Source: Sulfopaludibacter sp035606355 (GTDB taxonomy: Bacteria > Acidobacteriota > Terriglobia > Bryobacterales > Bryobacteraceae). From it: a stretch of DNA of 64,000 nucleotides. Positions within the stretch are counted from its first letter, which is position 1. Each line of letters opens with the position of its first letter. This document shows positions 32,001 to 39,650 of the stretch, piece by piece. The DNA lies in NCBI GenBank assembly GCA_035606355.1, contig DATNFO010000005.1, positions 1 through 64,000 of the forward strand, read 5' to 3'. Under the pieces are notes generated by a model. It was not told where the DNA came from and ran no database searches. It saw only the letters and a program-made list of their open reading frames with translations. Position numbers and translations under genes: made by a program.

Positions 32001-33084
32001 CGCTACAGTCGCTCCGGTTGCCTATGGGGTGTTCATGGGTCCTGACAACAACCACATGACCCTTCAAGGCACGTATACAGACTTCCCATCAACGTTGACC
32101 ATCACCAGCTACACGCCCGGAACAGTAGCTCTTCCCGATCCTCAGTTCGATCACTTCCGGGCAAAGCTCTACATCGGGCGGCATACCGGCTGTTGGGGCG
32201 GTCAGGTTTCCGCCGTCAGCACCACCACTATTGCCGGTGCCGGGGCGACTTGGACGGCTGGTGCCCTCGTCGGTCGTGTGGCATCATTCGTTGCGATCAA
32301 CAACGGCAACTCAGTGCCGGTCAGGAACTATACGATCACGGCTAACACGACCACGACGCTTACTGTGGCTGGAAATCCGCAGAGCGACGGTGTAGCGGTT
32401 GGTGATGTGTTCGTGGTGCGGCTTGGCGTCTCCGGTGCCACGACGAACTCCATTACTGATTCCGCTTGGAACGGGTGCGGTCAGGCGATGACCACGAATG
32501 CTGAAGCTGGAAGGACGCTCCGCATCATCGAAGGCACCGGCAAGGGGCAGACTTGGCCCATTGCATCCAACACAGCGGATACCGTCACGATCAACGGCGT
32601 CTTCAACCCACAGCCGGATTCAACCTCCGTGTGGATCGTGCAGGAAGCCAACACTTTTGATATGGCCGATTCAGCTTCGATGCCGATCACTTTGGACGTG
32701 CCGAACGAAGCCGGGTCCACGATTGTGATCGAAGTGGCGAGTGTAGCGGCCAACGGGCAGGAATCGGTACCGCAGTTGAATCCGGTTCGAGATCTCTACA
32801 TCTGGGGTACGCAGGGCCTTCGAGAGATCACTTCAGCATCGACGCAACTTGCTTCCGATGGCCGGGTGTTCTGCATCTCGACGGGCGGTCCTTACACGTT
32901 TCAACTACTCCCCCGTGCCAACGTCACGAATCAAACGTTGCTGGTGCAGAAGATCAGCACTGACACAAACGCCATTACCGTCCAACTGGATTCTGGCGAC
33001 GTGACGAACGGCATTACCTTCACTGATGGAACAACGAATCATCAACTTGTGAACCAAAACGACTATATGGAGTTGACCTTCTAA
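29086..33084 (+). CDS. Tail hub / tip attachment protein (large)
   Basis: A 1332-residue protein from ATG 29086; an in-frame GTG at 29008 is open but the sequence up to 29086 does not look conserved. Residues 1-170 (LVNIQTYKEQSLTAQPLLLV, TYTPRIQ-like region, SIVKFVGIGEA) resemble the gpL/DUF2163 tail-tip domain. A Cys cluster (CPWTF, CWNCGY, CDLSPQSCMARLG) recalls metal-binding hub proteins. The central part should form the beta-barrel hub, and the C-terminal half contains fibronectin-like and other beta domains (GNTYTISLTNVDWRAL). It begins the host-recognition module. Confidence 0.78.
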   Translation: MPLVNIQTYKEQSLTAQPLLLVEITFSDESVLRLSTHDLRAATTGVQWGGNDYTPRIQNSNLAMIQASSSLGIDTIPTVTLKIADPDRTIWRNYEAEQGRGFRGASAVFRFVFYDVVNEVFSSDSIVKFVGIGEAASVDDTTLTVRFTNALNMAKCSLPVVQFQRICPWTFPDATGLTDDQATALRQKAADDKTSPCWNCGYSPDATGPNARGNLDPSTGKPYTTCDLSPQSCMARLGNPNSTSNSYGSITGLITQDELGRATARFGGITWTAPGSWSGKAYGQSVETKWNPNWDNSSLFTQFLPMIYGTCMVYPVTTNISGNANQTTGEAVVSIGPVQNIYSVNINDHDIQGTNSISQMSASFPVNDKLRRYRIISSGDRSGNVTVDPAFSMGHGDPHGGQCCIFWSAYSNEAPSSSPPTIRCVVFGNPVPAIQPFDSITDGVVTVANNTLFGEGVYVTVFGTGTSIDGTAYQTSGNTNTSFQLVGCTATTGAGYFAGAVNDPAQNLGATSSGITEGDVVPIPINGQACNPVWAILDVLVKGGIGYADLDINSWIAAAAVCDRQIDYTKNDGTTGTHALYSTSLYLKEPQSIADIVRGIRLSCKAILRPSASGANGGLLGIVIEQTLADQQPTPDSNSNYQTAVENIDHTGALASGYVKYSFDESNILRVNDKSSLEITQQPINSSYNTVSFGFQDSENSFVSDNVTVTDASDINRIGQQVSYSLPVLGINSYDHAKRIGAWFIAKGLQGNPRGDSSGTWTAKFETTARAHHLQIGDLILLSSTRDGISNQVFRVSSITPSQDWETMTIEAAFHLDQWYVDGFGQADFQLLPTVTNSLRRPPLPWIPGKDAPVNSQDPFGKDYRFDISQVYGPADQNGVISPEVIINGAVPTAATSTQCVPPLFDLMASTSSTGGTIHSGNAYSIGVCTNGTDGLWSSPSSIVNVGLPSGTGNTYTISLTNVDWRALSVAGATVAPVAYGVFMGPDNNHMTLQGTYTDFPSTLTITSYTPGTVALPDPQFDHFRAKLYIGRHTGCWGGQVSAVSTTTIAGAGATWTAGALVGRVASFVAINNGNSVPVRNYTITANTTTTLTVAGNPQSDGVAVGDVFVVRLGVSGATTNSITDSAWNGCGQAMTTNAEAGRTLRIIEGTGKGQTWPIASNTADTVTINGVFNPQPDSTSVWIVQEANTFDMADSASMPITLDVPNEAGSTIVIEVASVAANGQESVPQLNPVRDLYIWGTQGLREITSASTQLASDGRVFCISTGGPYTFQLLPRANVTNQTLLVQKISTDTNAITVQLDSGDVTNGITFTDGTTNHQLVNQNDYMELTF

Positions 33085-33087
33085 TCC

Positions 33088-35241
33088 ATGCCAACTCCGA
33101 TCTCATTAAAGACGAATACAGTTTCGGGCAGCACGACGATACTTCCGTCTCAACAGCCGCACAGCGTTACCGTTGCTGAGAAGGCAAACTCTCGGACAGT
33201 GGATTCGTCAACAAGACAGGTCAACACGGTCTTGCAGGTCACGGTCCAAGAACAGATCACGCCAGCGTCCGGGACCGCCCTTGGGACCATCTTGAATGTT
33301 GCGCTCTCCACTGACGGCACAAACTACGGATACGTCGGATCATTCACGCCGGATCGAGTGACGCAGGATGGCACCCACACATACTACGTCACGACCCTCA
33401 ATATTCCAGACGTGCTCGTTTACGCAGCCTCACAGACGTACTACGTGAAGGTCTGGAGCGCCACTTCCACATCCGATCCGGGCATCAGTGCGGCAGTGTC
33501 GGCCTCTTGCTCTGTCCCGACCTATTCATTGCCAGCGGCCACGTTGATTACGACGCTGACGATTCCGGCTGCACCTTACGGCGGCAGTTTCCCGTACAGC
33601 GCCATATCCCCGGACGGGGTGCAGTACTTCGACGTTGGGTCGATTGCGTACAACGATTCAGCCTGCGTAGCCGACGCTGACGCATTCTTCGTTCGCATCA
33701 CCGCACAGAGCCTAGATTCCTCGAAGGTTGCGATCACGGCGCAACAGGCGTATGGCGGGCAGCAAGTCGTCGGCGGCTCTGTTTCTTGTGACGACCTTAT
33801 GGGGCCTTACGGTCCTGATCCGACGAACCCGACAGGGAACAACATCGCATACGTTCGCTTTCGTTGCTACGTGTGCAATCGTCTAGACCAAACAACCGCC
33901 AGTTTCCTAAATGCGGCTTGCGCCACGCTGCAAACCGGGCTTGGCAGCGGGGCGGGGTACATCGACGTGCTCGTTGCGTCGGGCGGTGCTATTCCGGGTC
34001 CCGGTATCCCGGCACAGCGAATCAACCCGACCACGATCAATGCACCGCTTGGGAAGGACGGCAGCGGGAACTTAAACCTCACCTACAACACGCCCCTGAC
34101 CGTGTTGAGCAACGCCATCACGATTGCGAACTCCGCAATCACTCAGACGTACCTTGCGAGTGCCAGCGTCGGTGCAACCCAAATGGCGGCGAATGCGATC
34201 ACCGCCTCTAACGGCGCTCTTGCTGCATTGGCTGTACTGGACAGCAACGTCTCGGCGGTTCATATCGGCAAGGTCATCTCTGGAACGGTCATCTTCTCTG
34301 GCGATGTTTACATTGCTCGTGGTTTCGGCTTCCCGCTCATTCAGCTTGGCTTCAGCGGAATCAACCTGTGGAGTGCGGCAACAACAAGCGGCTCTTCGCA
34401 AGCGGAAACAGCAAGCGCAAGCGGCCTGACAAGCTCACCCTACGTTTCGCTCACCAGTTCGCAAATCGGCCTATTCAGTGGCGGCAATCAATCCATGACG
34501 CTGACCAGCACTTCACTGAACCTGTGGAGCGTCAACGGCAACAGTTCCTTCCCATACCTGAATCTCACCAGCAGTGGCGTCACGATTCAAAGCGGGAACT
34601 TCACCACACAGATTTCATCGTCGCAAGTAACGATGAGCTATAGTCTCGGCGCTCAAATGACGCTGAATAGTTCGGGGCTGACGATCACGAACAACTGTCA
34701 GTTCAACGTGAACTCTGGACAGATTCAGTTGTGGAGCGTGGCGAACAATAGCAGCTTCCCATGCGTGGGGCTGACGAGTTCACAGTTGAACTTCACGGCG
34801 GGCAGCTACAGCACGACCGTGAGTAGCAGCCAAATCCAGATGACCGGGACGGCAAGCACGCTGACGCTGAACAGTTCGGGGCTGACGATTGCAAGCGGTT
34901 CGTATTCGCTGACCGCAAGTTCGAGTAGTCTGACACTTGCGTATTCGGGCGGCTCTCAGGTCCAGATCACTTCGTCCTCGGCAACGATTCAATACAATTC
35001 GTCAAACTACGTTCAGGTTGGAAGTGGAAGCATTTCGATCACATCAAGCGGCTTGTCAACGTCGATCTCTGGCAACAGCGTAACCACAGGTGCCGTGACG
35101 TGTGCCAGCTTGAGCCTGTTTGTCGGAACGATTGCGTTCACCAATGGCGTCACATCGACATCCTATTCGAGTGCGGCGTCGAAATACTTGCAGGTGAGTG
35201 TTGGCGGTGTGACGTATTTGCTTCAACTACTAAACCCATAA
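33088..35241 (+). CDS. Tail fibre / host attachment protein
   Basis: A 717-residue Ser/Thr-rich protein, 3 bp after the hub gene. Residues 1-300 include FN3-like beta segments (NVALSTDGTNYGYVGSFTP). Residues 430-690 contain many short degenerate strands with the repeated pattern SSSQ-x-M/L and LNSSGLTI, each about 15-20 residues, as in trimeric fibres. GNLNLTYNTPLTVLSNAITI near 320 resembles a fibre-anchor segment. No chaperone domain was seen at the C-terminus. It is likely a side or tip fibre that binds the host surface. Confidence 0.75.
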   Translation: MPTPISLKTNTVSGSTTILPSQQPHSVTVAEKANSRTVDSSTRQVNTVLQVTVQEQITPASGTALGTILNVALSTDGTNYGYVGSFTPDRVTQDGTHTYYVTTLNIPDVLVYAASQTYYVKVWSATSTSDPGISAAVSASCSVPTYSLPAATLITTLTIPAAPYGGSFPYSAISPDGVQYFDVGSIAYNDSACVADADAFFVRITAQSLDSSKVAITAQQAYGGQQVVGGSVSCDDLMGPYGPDPTNPTGNNIAYVRFRCYVCNRLDQTTASFLNAACATLQTGLGSGAGYIDVLVASGGAIPGPGIPAQRINPTTINAPLGKDGSGNLNLTYNTPLTVLSNAITIANSAITQTYLASASVGATQMAANAITASNGALAALAVLDSNVSAVHIGKVISGTVIFSGDVYIARGFGFPLIQLGFSGINLWSAATTSGSSQAETASASGLTSSPYVSLTSSQIGLFSGGNQSMTLTSTSLNLWSVNGNSSFPYLNLTSSGVTIQSGNFTTQISSSQVTMSYSLGAQMTLNSSGLTITNNCQFNVNSGQIQLWSVANNSSFPCVGLTSSQLNFTAGSYSTTVSSSQIQMTGTASTLTLNSSGLTIASGSYSLTASSSSLTLAYSGGSQVQITSSSATIQYNSSNYVQVGSGSISITSSGLSTSISGNSVTTGAVTCASLSLFVGTIAFTNGVTSTSYSSAASKYLQVSVGGVTYLLQLLNP

Positions 35242-35244
35242 ATA
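35237..35244 (+). promoter_or_regulatory. Late-promoter-like motif before the gene at 35250
   Basis: CATAAATA, 5 bp before GTG 35250. It contains the TAA stop of the fibre gene, so the match is partly constrained. Confidence 0.45.
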
Positions 35245-35249
35245 CGTGG

Positions 35250-35585
35250 GTGAAAGCAATCAATGTCCGCTTTGCGGAGCGCTTCGGATTGGCGAACTTC
35301 GTGGGCCAAACTTCAGGCACTCTGGCAAAGCTCTCAGCAATGCAGCGCATCTATGACGCTGTTCGATTCAACGAATCAGAGATGGCGCAAGTGAAAGTGA
35401 CCGACCTCGGCAACGGTCTGAGCAACGTAGCGCCACCTTCAGATTCGTTCGGGGAAAAGACCATCGAACTCGAAGACGGTGACGCCCAAATGCTCTTACA
35501 GGAAATCGAAGGATACCAGCGCTTCACAATGTCTGACATGAAGTGGGTCAACAGCGTCAAGGATCAGTTGATTTTGAGGAAATAA
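35250..35585 (+). CDS. Hypothetical phage protein
   Basis: A 111-residue protein. GTG 35250 was chosen because the frame upstream overlaps the fibre gene, and the promoter-like motif ends 5 bp before it. It begins VKAINVRFAERFGLANFVGQ and contains KLSAMQRIYDAVRFNESEMAQ, then LQEIEGYQRFTMSDMKWVNS, KDQLI. The character is helical and charged and fits an assembly protein or chaperone for fibre proteins. The family is not recognised. Confidence 0.6.
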   Translation: MKAINVRFAERFGLANFVGQTSGTLAKLSAMQRIYDAVRFNESEMAQVKVTDLGNGLSNVAPPSDSFGEKTIELEDGDAQMLLQEIEGYQRFTMSDMKWVNSVKDQLILRK

Positions 35586-35588
35586 AGA

Positions 35589-36032
35589 ATGTCGAAATCC
35601 CTTTTTAGTGTGGTTGTACAGGTACCGGGTCAAAGTCAGGTCTCAAGCAACGTTCTGGCAGAAGACGCAAACAGCAAGACAGCGCTACAGAACGCCATCG
35701 ACGCAGCGATCACGCAGGCCGGTAGCGGCGCTCAGTTCGTCAATGCTGTCGAAGTTGGCGGGAAGCCGGTTGACGTGACCGTTGCCGCAGCGGTTTCGCC
35801 CGTCACTGACCTGATGCCGAAGTCGCTCTATTCGATTCAGTTCCGTGCCGGGTCTGGTGCTAACGGTGCCAACGTATCGCCATTGCTCGTGCTGGCGAAC
35901 ACACAGAATCAAGGCGGCACCATCGTGGCGGCTCAAGATTTAGCGATTACGGCGGCTTTGAATGCGGTCACTAGCGGCACGCCTAACGCAGCAATCTTCA
36001 TGGGCAGCGTTGATCAGGACGCAACGGAATAA
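35589..36032 (+). CDS. Phage virion-associated protein, unknown
   Basis: A 147-residue Ala/Val/Gly-rich protein starting at ATG 35589. It begins MSKSLFSVVVQVPGQSQVSS and contains ALQNAIDAAITQAGSGAQFV, SLYSIQFRAGSGANGANVSP and an alternating beta pattern to the end. No signal or membrane segment. The neighbours on both sides are structural, so a structural or fibre-decorating role is likely. I do not recognise a family. Confidence 0.58.
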   Translation: MSKSLFSVVVQVPGQSQVSSNVLAEDANSKTALQNAIDAAITQAGSGAQFVNAVEVGGKPVDVTVAAAVSPVTDLMPKSLYSIQFRAGSGANGANVSPLLVLANTQNQGGTIVAAQDLAITAALNAVTSGTPNAAIFMGSVDQDATE

Positions 36033-36035
36033 CCG

Positions 36036-36443
36036 ATGGCTCTCTCTACACAGCTAAGTCATTCCGCTTCAAATGCTGCCGTCAATGCGATCACGGCGCT
36101 CGTTGCGTCCGGTTCCATCGTGGTAGCGGCGGGCACACAGACCACCAGTGCCGCCCCAAGTGGAACGAACATTCTTGCAACATTCACGCTCGGAGCTTCG
36201 CCTTTCGCAAGTGCTTCCGGTGGTTCCGCAAGCCTCAACTCGCTTGGCGCTGTGACCGCATCGAACACGGGCACGGCCACGTATGCGGCGTTCTTGAACA
36301 GTAGCGGTACGGTGATATGGACGTGCAGCATTGCCGCAGGCAGTGGCGGCAATATCAATCTGAACAGCACCAGCATATCGAGCGGTGCATCGGTTCAGAT
36401 CACAAGCTACACCTTCAGCGCAAACGAAGCGAACGCCAGCTAA
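36036..36443 (+). CDS. Phage virion protein of a common tail-region family
   Basis: A 135-residue protein: MALSTQLSHSASNAAVNAIT, then ALVASGSIVVAAGTQTTSAA, ILATFTLGASPFASASGGSA, TATYAAFLNSSGTVIWTCSI and INLNSTSISSGASVQITSYT. The pattern 'LATxTLxxxAFxxASGG' followed by 'G(T)A...SGTxxxxxS' and 'LNSTxIxxGxxVxItSxT' recurs in short virion proteins of many tailed phages near fibre genes. It is beta-rich. The exact role in the virion is unknown. Confidence 0.68.
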   Translation: MALSTQLSHSASNAAVNAITALVASGSIVVAAGTQTTSAAPSGTNILATFTLGASPFASASGGSASLNSLGAVTASNTGTATYAAFLNSSGTVIWTCSIAAGSGGNINLNSTSISSGASVQITSYTFSANEANAS

Positions 36444-36449
36444 AGCCAA

Positions 36450-37481
36450 ATGGCATCCCAGAGCTTTTCTTCGTCAGGGTCGTGGACCGTCCCGACTGGC
36501 GTCACGTCAGTGCAGGTCGTTGCCTATGGCTGCGGCGCAAATGGCTTCGGGAGCAATGGACCGGGCGGCGGTGGCGGTGCCATTGCTGTTTCCACCGTGT
36601 CTGTCACGGGCGGTCAGACGTTCACGTTCACCATTGGGGCGGCGAACTCCACGACGCCAACAACGGTCACAACGGGCGGCTCTACCGTTTGCAAGGCTGA
36701 TTACGCTTCGTTCCAAGCTGGCGGGTTAACGTCTAACTGCATCGGAACCGATGCGACCGTAGCGGGCGGATATGGCGGGAATAGTGGGTCTGGGATCGCT
36801 GGTGGTGGTGGAGGATGCGGGGGTGATGATGGCGTGAACCTTGCGTTTCCAGCACCAACCAATCCCAACGGCGGCAGCTTCGACGGACTCGGCAACGCCA
36901 CCTATGGCGGCGGCAATGGCGGGAATGGGGCGGCATTCGTGGTTTCCCGTTTCGCTAGTGCAGGATCGTGGCCGGGTGGCGGCGGTGGAGCGGGAACGAA
37001 CACATCACCGTACAACCTTGGCGCTTCAGGTGCCTCTGGTGGCGTCATGTTCACGTGGACGATTCCGCCTGTCAGCGGCTCTGGCGCAAGTGTGTTCGGG
37101 TTCAGTTGCAGCGGTAGCGGAAGCGAAGCCTTCACCGGTTCTGGCGCTTCTGTATTCTCGTTCGCTTCCAGCGGGACGGCAACGGAACGGTACAGCGGCA
37201 CCGGCACGAGCACAAGTACCTTCGCCACTAGCGGCGCTGGCACGATGTTGAATGTTCTGGGGCAATCCACCATCAACTTCAGTTCGAGCGGGACAGGGAC
37301 GGAATTGTTCGTCGCTACCGGCACGAGCGCATTTGGGTTGAGTTCGAGCGGGACGGCAACGGAAAGGTTCAGCGGGTCCGGGTCAAGCTCGATTGCCTTT
37401 GGCTCGTCGGGTTCGGGCGATTGGTTCCTCTATGCAAAGAAGTGGCGACGGTCGAAGCCCACGGCGGGGTTGTTTCGCTAA
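36450..37481 (+). CDS. Glycine-rich tail adhesin with C-terminal tandem repeats
   Basis: A 343-residue protein. It starts with a beta-rich fold (SFSSSGSWTVPTGVTSVQVV, common in phage glycine-rich domain proteins). Then come Gly-rich segments (GSNGPGGGGGAIAV, GSGIAGGGGGCGGDDGV, GSWPGGGGGAGTNTSPYN), which resemble polyglycine-helix adhesins at tail tips. After residue 212 there are about six degenerate 20-residue repeats of the type GSGASVFSFASSGTATERYS. The C-terminus is basic (YAKKWRRSKPTAGLFR). It is likely a receptor-binding protein; the repeats may vary between relatives. Confidence 0.72.
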   Translation: MASQSFSSSGSWTVPTGVTSVQVVAYGCGANGFGSNGPGGGGGAIAVSTVSVTGGQTFTFTIGAANSTTPTTVTTGGSTVCKADYASFQAGGLTSNCIGTDATVAGGYGGNSGSGIAGGGGGCGGDDGVNLAFPAPTNPNGGSFDGLGNATYGGGNGGNGAAFVVSRFASAGSWPGGGGGAGTNTSPYNLGASGASGGVMFTWTIPPVSGSGASVFGFSCSGSGSEAFTGSGASVFSFASSGTATERYSGTGTSTSTFATSGAGTMLNVLGQSTINFSSSGTGTELFVATGTSAFGLSSSGTATERFSGSGSSSIAFGSSGSGDWFLYAKKWRRSKPTAGLFR

Positions 37482-38002
37482 TCGGACAGGCGACCACGTT
37501 GCACGGTCTTGTCCAGCTTATCGAGATATTCGTCCATATAGCGTTCAAAGCGGGCGTACCACGGTAGAGTTGAATTTAGATTAAGGTAGCGTGGGAAAAC
37601 GTCGTATGCACGATTTTCGAGCCGGGTGATTTCATTTTGCCTTGCTTCATAATCAAGCCCGGTTCGTGAATCGACCGAGTTTATTTGAATCAATCCCCAA
37701 CAGTTATAAACCTCGACCAAAAGTTCCTTAACATCTTCTCCGAATAGAAATTCGGTTGCGTTGGTCGTGGCGTGGAACTTGCCGGGTTCGGGTTCTCTTT
37801 CGTGATTTCGTAATAGCCTGAGATGGGCAACTACACCGCAAAATACAGTGAAGCGCTTATCGAAGAGATCTTGTCTCTGTTGTTGCCGCTGCAATCGCCA
37901 TTGCATCACGCCAACACCTACGGCGACGGCAGCCGCTATGAGCGGGCCAAGCGCTTCGAGATAGTCAATCAAATCTCGTTGAGGTTGCAGCGGCAGAGGC
38001 AC
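37478..38002 (-). CDS. Membrane-anchored protein (likely moron)
   Basis: A 174-residue protein antisense to the late genes and converging with the adhesin gene (4-bp overlap). A transmembrane helix lies at about 16-34 (ALGPLIAAAVAVGVGVMQW). It is followed by a Gln-rich helix RLQRQQQRQDLFDKRFTVF, a pattern seen in many small membrane proteins of islands and phages. The rest is a helical soluble domain with an aromatic tail (FPRYLNLNSTLPWYARFERY). No enzymatic motif. Context suggests lysogenic expression, like the two other minus-strand TM genes. Confidence 0.68.
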   Translation of the reverse strand: MPLPLQPQRDLIDYLEALGPLIAAAVAVGVGVMQWRLQRQQQRQDLFDKRFTVFCGVVAHLRLLRNHEREPEPGKFHATTNATEFLFGEDVKELLVEVYNCWGLIQINSVDSRTGLDYEARQNEITRLENRAYDVFPRYLNLNSTLPWYARFERYMDEYLDKLDKTVQRGRLSD

Positions 38003-38038
38003 AGACTACAATACCAGCCGTTTGTGTTTTGCGCCATA

Positions 38039-38449
38039 ATGGACCCGATGACCAACAACGATGAACTCCTTCGCATGGCGCTCGTGGGCTACCGTGCCGA
38101 AGCCGAAAAGGTTGACGCCAAGATTGCCGAGATTGAAGCCAAACTCGGCGGCAAGCGCATGAGCGGGACGGCGAACACCAGCACCTCGACGGCGACTGCT
38201 ACCAAACGAACTCGACGGCCAATGACCGCAGCGTCACGGAAGCGCATTGCGGCAGCACAGAAGGCTCGGTGGGCGGCATACCATCAGCAAGAGAGCGGAA
38301 CCAAGGGCGCTGCGAAGAAAGCGACAGTAAAGGCCGCACCAGCGAAACGCAAGCTCTCACCGGCAGCAAAGGCGAAGCTGGCGGCGAACTTAGCGAAGGC
38401 ACGTGCGGCACGGGCGGCGAAGCGAGAAGAAGCAAGGAGCGCAATATAG
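38039..38449 (+). CDS. Small basic, Lys/Ala-rich DNA-binding-type protein
   Basis: A 136-residue protein; ATG 38039 or 38048 was preferred to upstream starts that would run antisense through the moron. The N-terminal 40 residues are helical (NNDELLRMALVGYRAEAEKV). The second part is strongly basic: RRPMTAASRKRIAAAQKARW and AAPAKRKLSPAAKAKLAANL, resembling histone-H1-like tails and the 'MSAASRKRIAAAQRARWA' motif seen in many soil-bacterial proteins. Nucleic-acid binding is likely but not shown. Its stop lies 1 bp before the next start. Confidence 0.62.
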   Translation: MDPMTNNDELLRMALVGYRAEAEKVDAKIAEIEAKLGGKRMSGTANTSTSTATATKRTRRPMTAASRKRIAAAQKARWAAYHQQESGTKGAAKKATVKAAPAKRKLSPAAKAKLAANLAKARAARAAKREEARSAI

Positions 38450-38450
38450 C

Positions 38451-38822
38451 ATGGCCGATGACAAAACAATCGAGTTGAACCAAAAGGAACGGCTTGCGTT
38501 GCTCGACCGACTTGTGGCGGCTCCTGTTGAAGCGCAGTCTAAGGAACTGGCAAGTTCGGTTGTGGAGAAGCTGAAGACGGAGAATACATCCTTTTCGAGG
38601 TCGGAGCGGGACTTCGTACACGCATTCTTGAAGTTGCACGACACGAACACCGTTTTGAAGAAAGCAATGCGAAAGTTCTCTCTCGATGTGGGCGAGTTGT
38701 GGCAGGTTGCGAATGCCGAGATGAACGACATCAAAATTGCAGCGAAGATCGAAGCGTTGCGAGAAGCAATAGCGTCGATTCAGAAGCGCATCGAAGAGCT
38801 TGAGCAAGAAAAGTCGAAGTGA
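38451..38822 (+). CDS. Hypothetical helical phage protein
   Basis: A 123-residue protein from ATG 38451. It is highly charged and helical, with ELNQKERLALLDRLVAAPVE at the start and a C-terminal coiled coil (IAAKIEALREAIASIQKRIE, ELEQEKSK). No motif of known function was seen. It is coupled to the basic protein upstream and overlaps the next start codon by 4 bp, forming a compact three-gene cluster. Confidence 0.55.
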   Translation: MADDKTIELNQKERLALLDRLVAAPVEAQSKELASSVVEKLKTENTSFSRSERDFVHAFLKLHDTNTVLKKAMRKFSLDVGELWQVANAEMNDIKIAAKIEALREAIASIQKRIEELEQEKSK

Positions 38823-39016
38823 GCGGTTACGGGACGATACGATCTATGGACAACAGGAACTTACGTGAAGACCAGCGCAAGGTTATCAACGAAGCGCTGA
38901 TGATGGCTGCGGCAGCACATCGGTTTGCTGAACTTGGTCAGTCCGCTAATGCGAAGGACAGCATCGAGACGGTGATCGAACACCTAACCTTGTTGGCATC
39001 CGGCCCACACGCCTGA
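38819..39016 (+). CDS. Small helical phage protein
   Basis: A 65-residue protein if translation starts at GTG 38819, which overlaps the preceding TGA (GTGA). An ATG at 38846 would give 56 residues. It contains DQRKVINEALMMAAAAHRFAELG, then ETVIEHLTLLASG. It is helical and has no recognised motif. The overlap with the upstream gene supports translational coupling. Confidence 0.5.
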   Translation: MSGYGTIRSMDNRNLREDQRKVINEALMMAAAAHRFAELGQSANAKDSIETVIEHLTLLASGPHA

Positions 39017-39137
39017 AGAGCATTCCTGACGGGCGTTGCGTTCGTTTGGGGCGAACATAAAATGAAAGTGATCCGACTCTGATACTCTGTCTTCTGAAGA
39101 TTTCGTTGTACCCGGCAATGCCGAAAGGAAAGTACCC

Positions 39138-39488
39138 ATGAGTTCCAGCGACAGTGCCCTCGTGGGCAACAATAAGCCGTTTACGGTCAGCAAAGACAAA
39201 ATCTTCTACGCTGCGCCAGATACCTTGAAAGACTGGTCGGAAGACCCGTTCTGCCAGAACCGTGAAGACTGTCAGAAAGAAATCCAACGGCGGTTGGACA
39301 GAGACCGTGAAGCCACAGAAACGAGGGCGGCTGCGTTGTCAGCACGCAAAGTTGAACTCGAAGCGAACCCGTTCGATCCCCGCACGGAAGTCTCGGCAGA
39401 TGCGAAGCGGATCGTTTTTCATCTTTACGTTATCTTCCTTGTGATTCCGGTGTGTGCCGCACTTGCCTATTACGCCATCACACATTGA
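39138..39488 (+). CDS. C-terminally membrane-anchored small protein
   Basis: A 116-residue protein with a good ribosome site (AAAGGAAAG at 39122-39130). Residues 1-85 are charged and helical and include the Cys-containing FCQNREDCQKEIQRRLDRD. A single hydrophobic segment at 92-113 (VFHLYVIFLVIPVCAALAYY) ends near the C-terminus. Tail-anchored topology with a long soluble part fits a membrane effector or a spanin/holin accessory. No endolysin is next to it. Upstream 39017-39137 shows no gene. Confidence 0.55.
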   Translation: MSSSDSALVGNNKPFTVSKDKIFYAAPDTLKDWSEDPFCQNREDCQKEIQRRLDRDREATETRAAALSARKVELEANPFDPRTEVSADAKRIVFHLYVIFLVIPVCAALAYYAITH

Positions 39489-39650
39489 GCGGGAGGCGCT
39501 ACGTGGGGCGGTGTCGAAAGATGGGGGGAGCGGGCCACCCCACACGGAACCGTCTATGCGACCAATCTGGGGTGCCGGTGACGTGTTGGTGTGCGAGAAG
39601 GCGTGATCGACAATCGCTTCAACGGCGACCGCTCTAGCGTTCGGAAAGCT

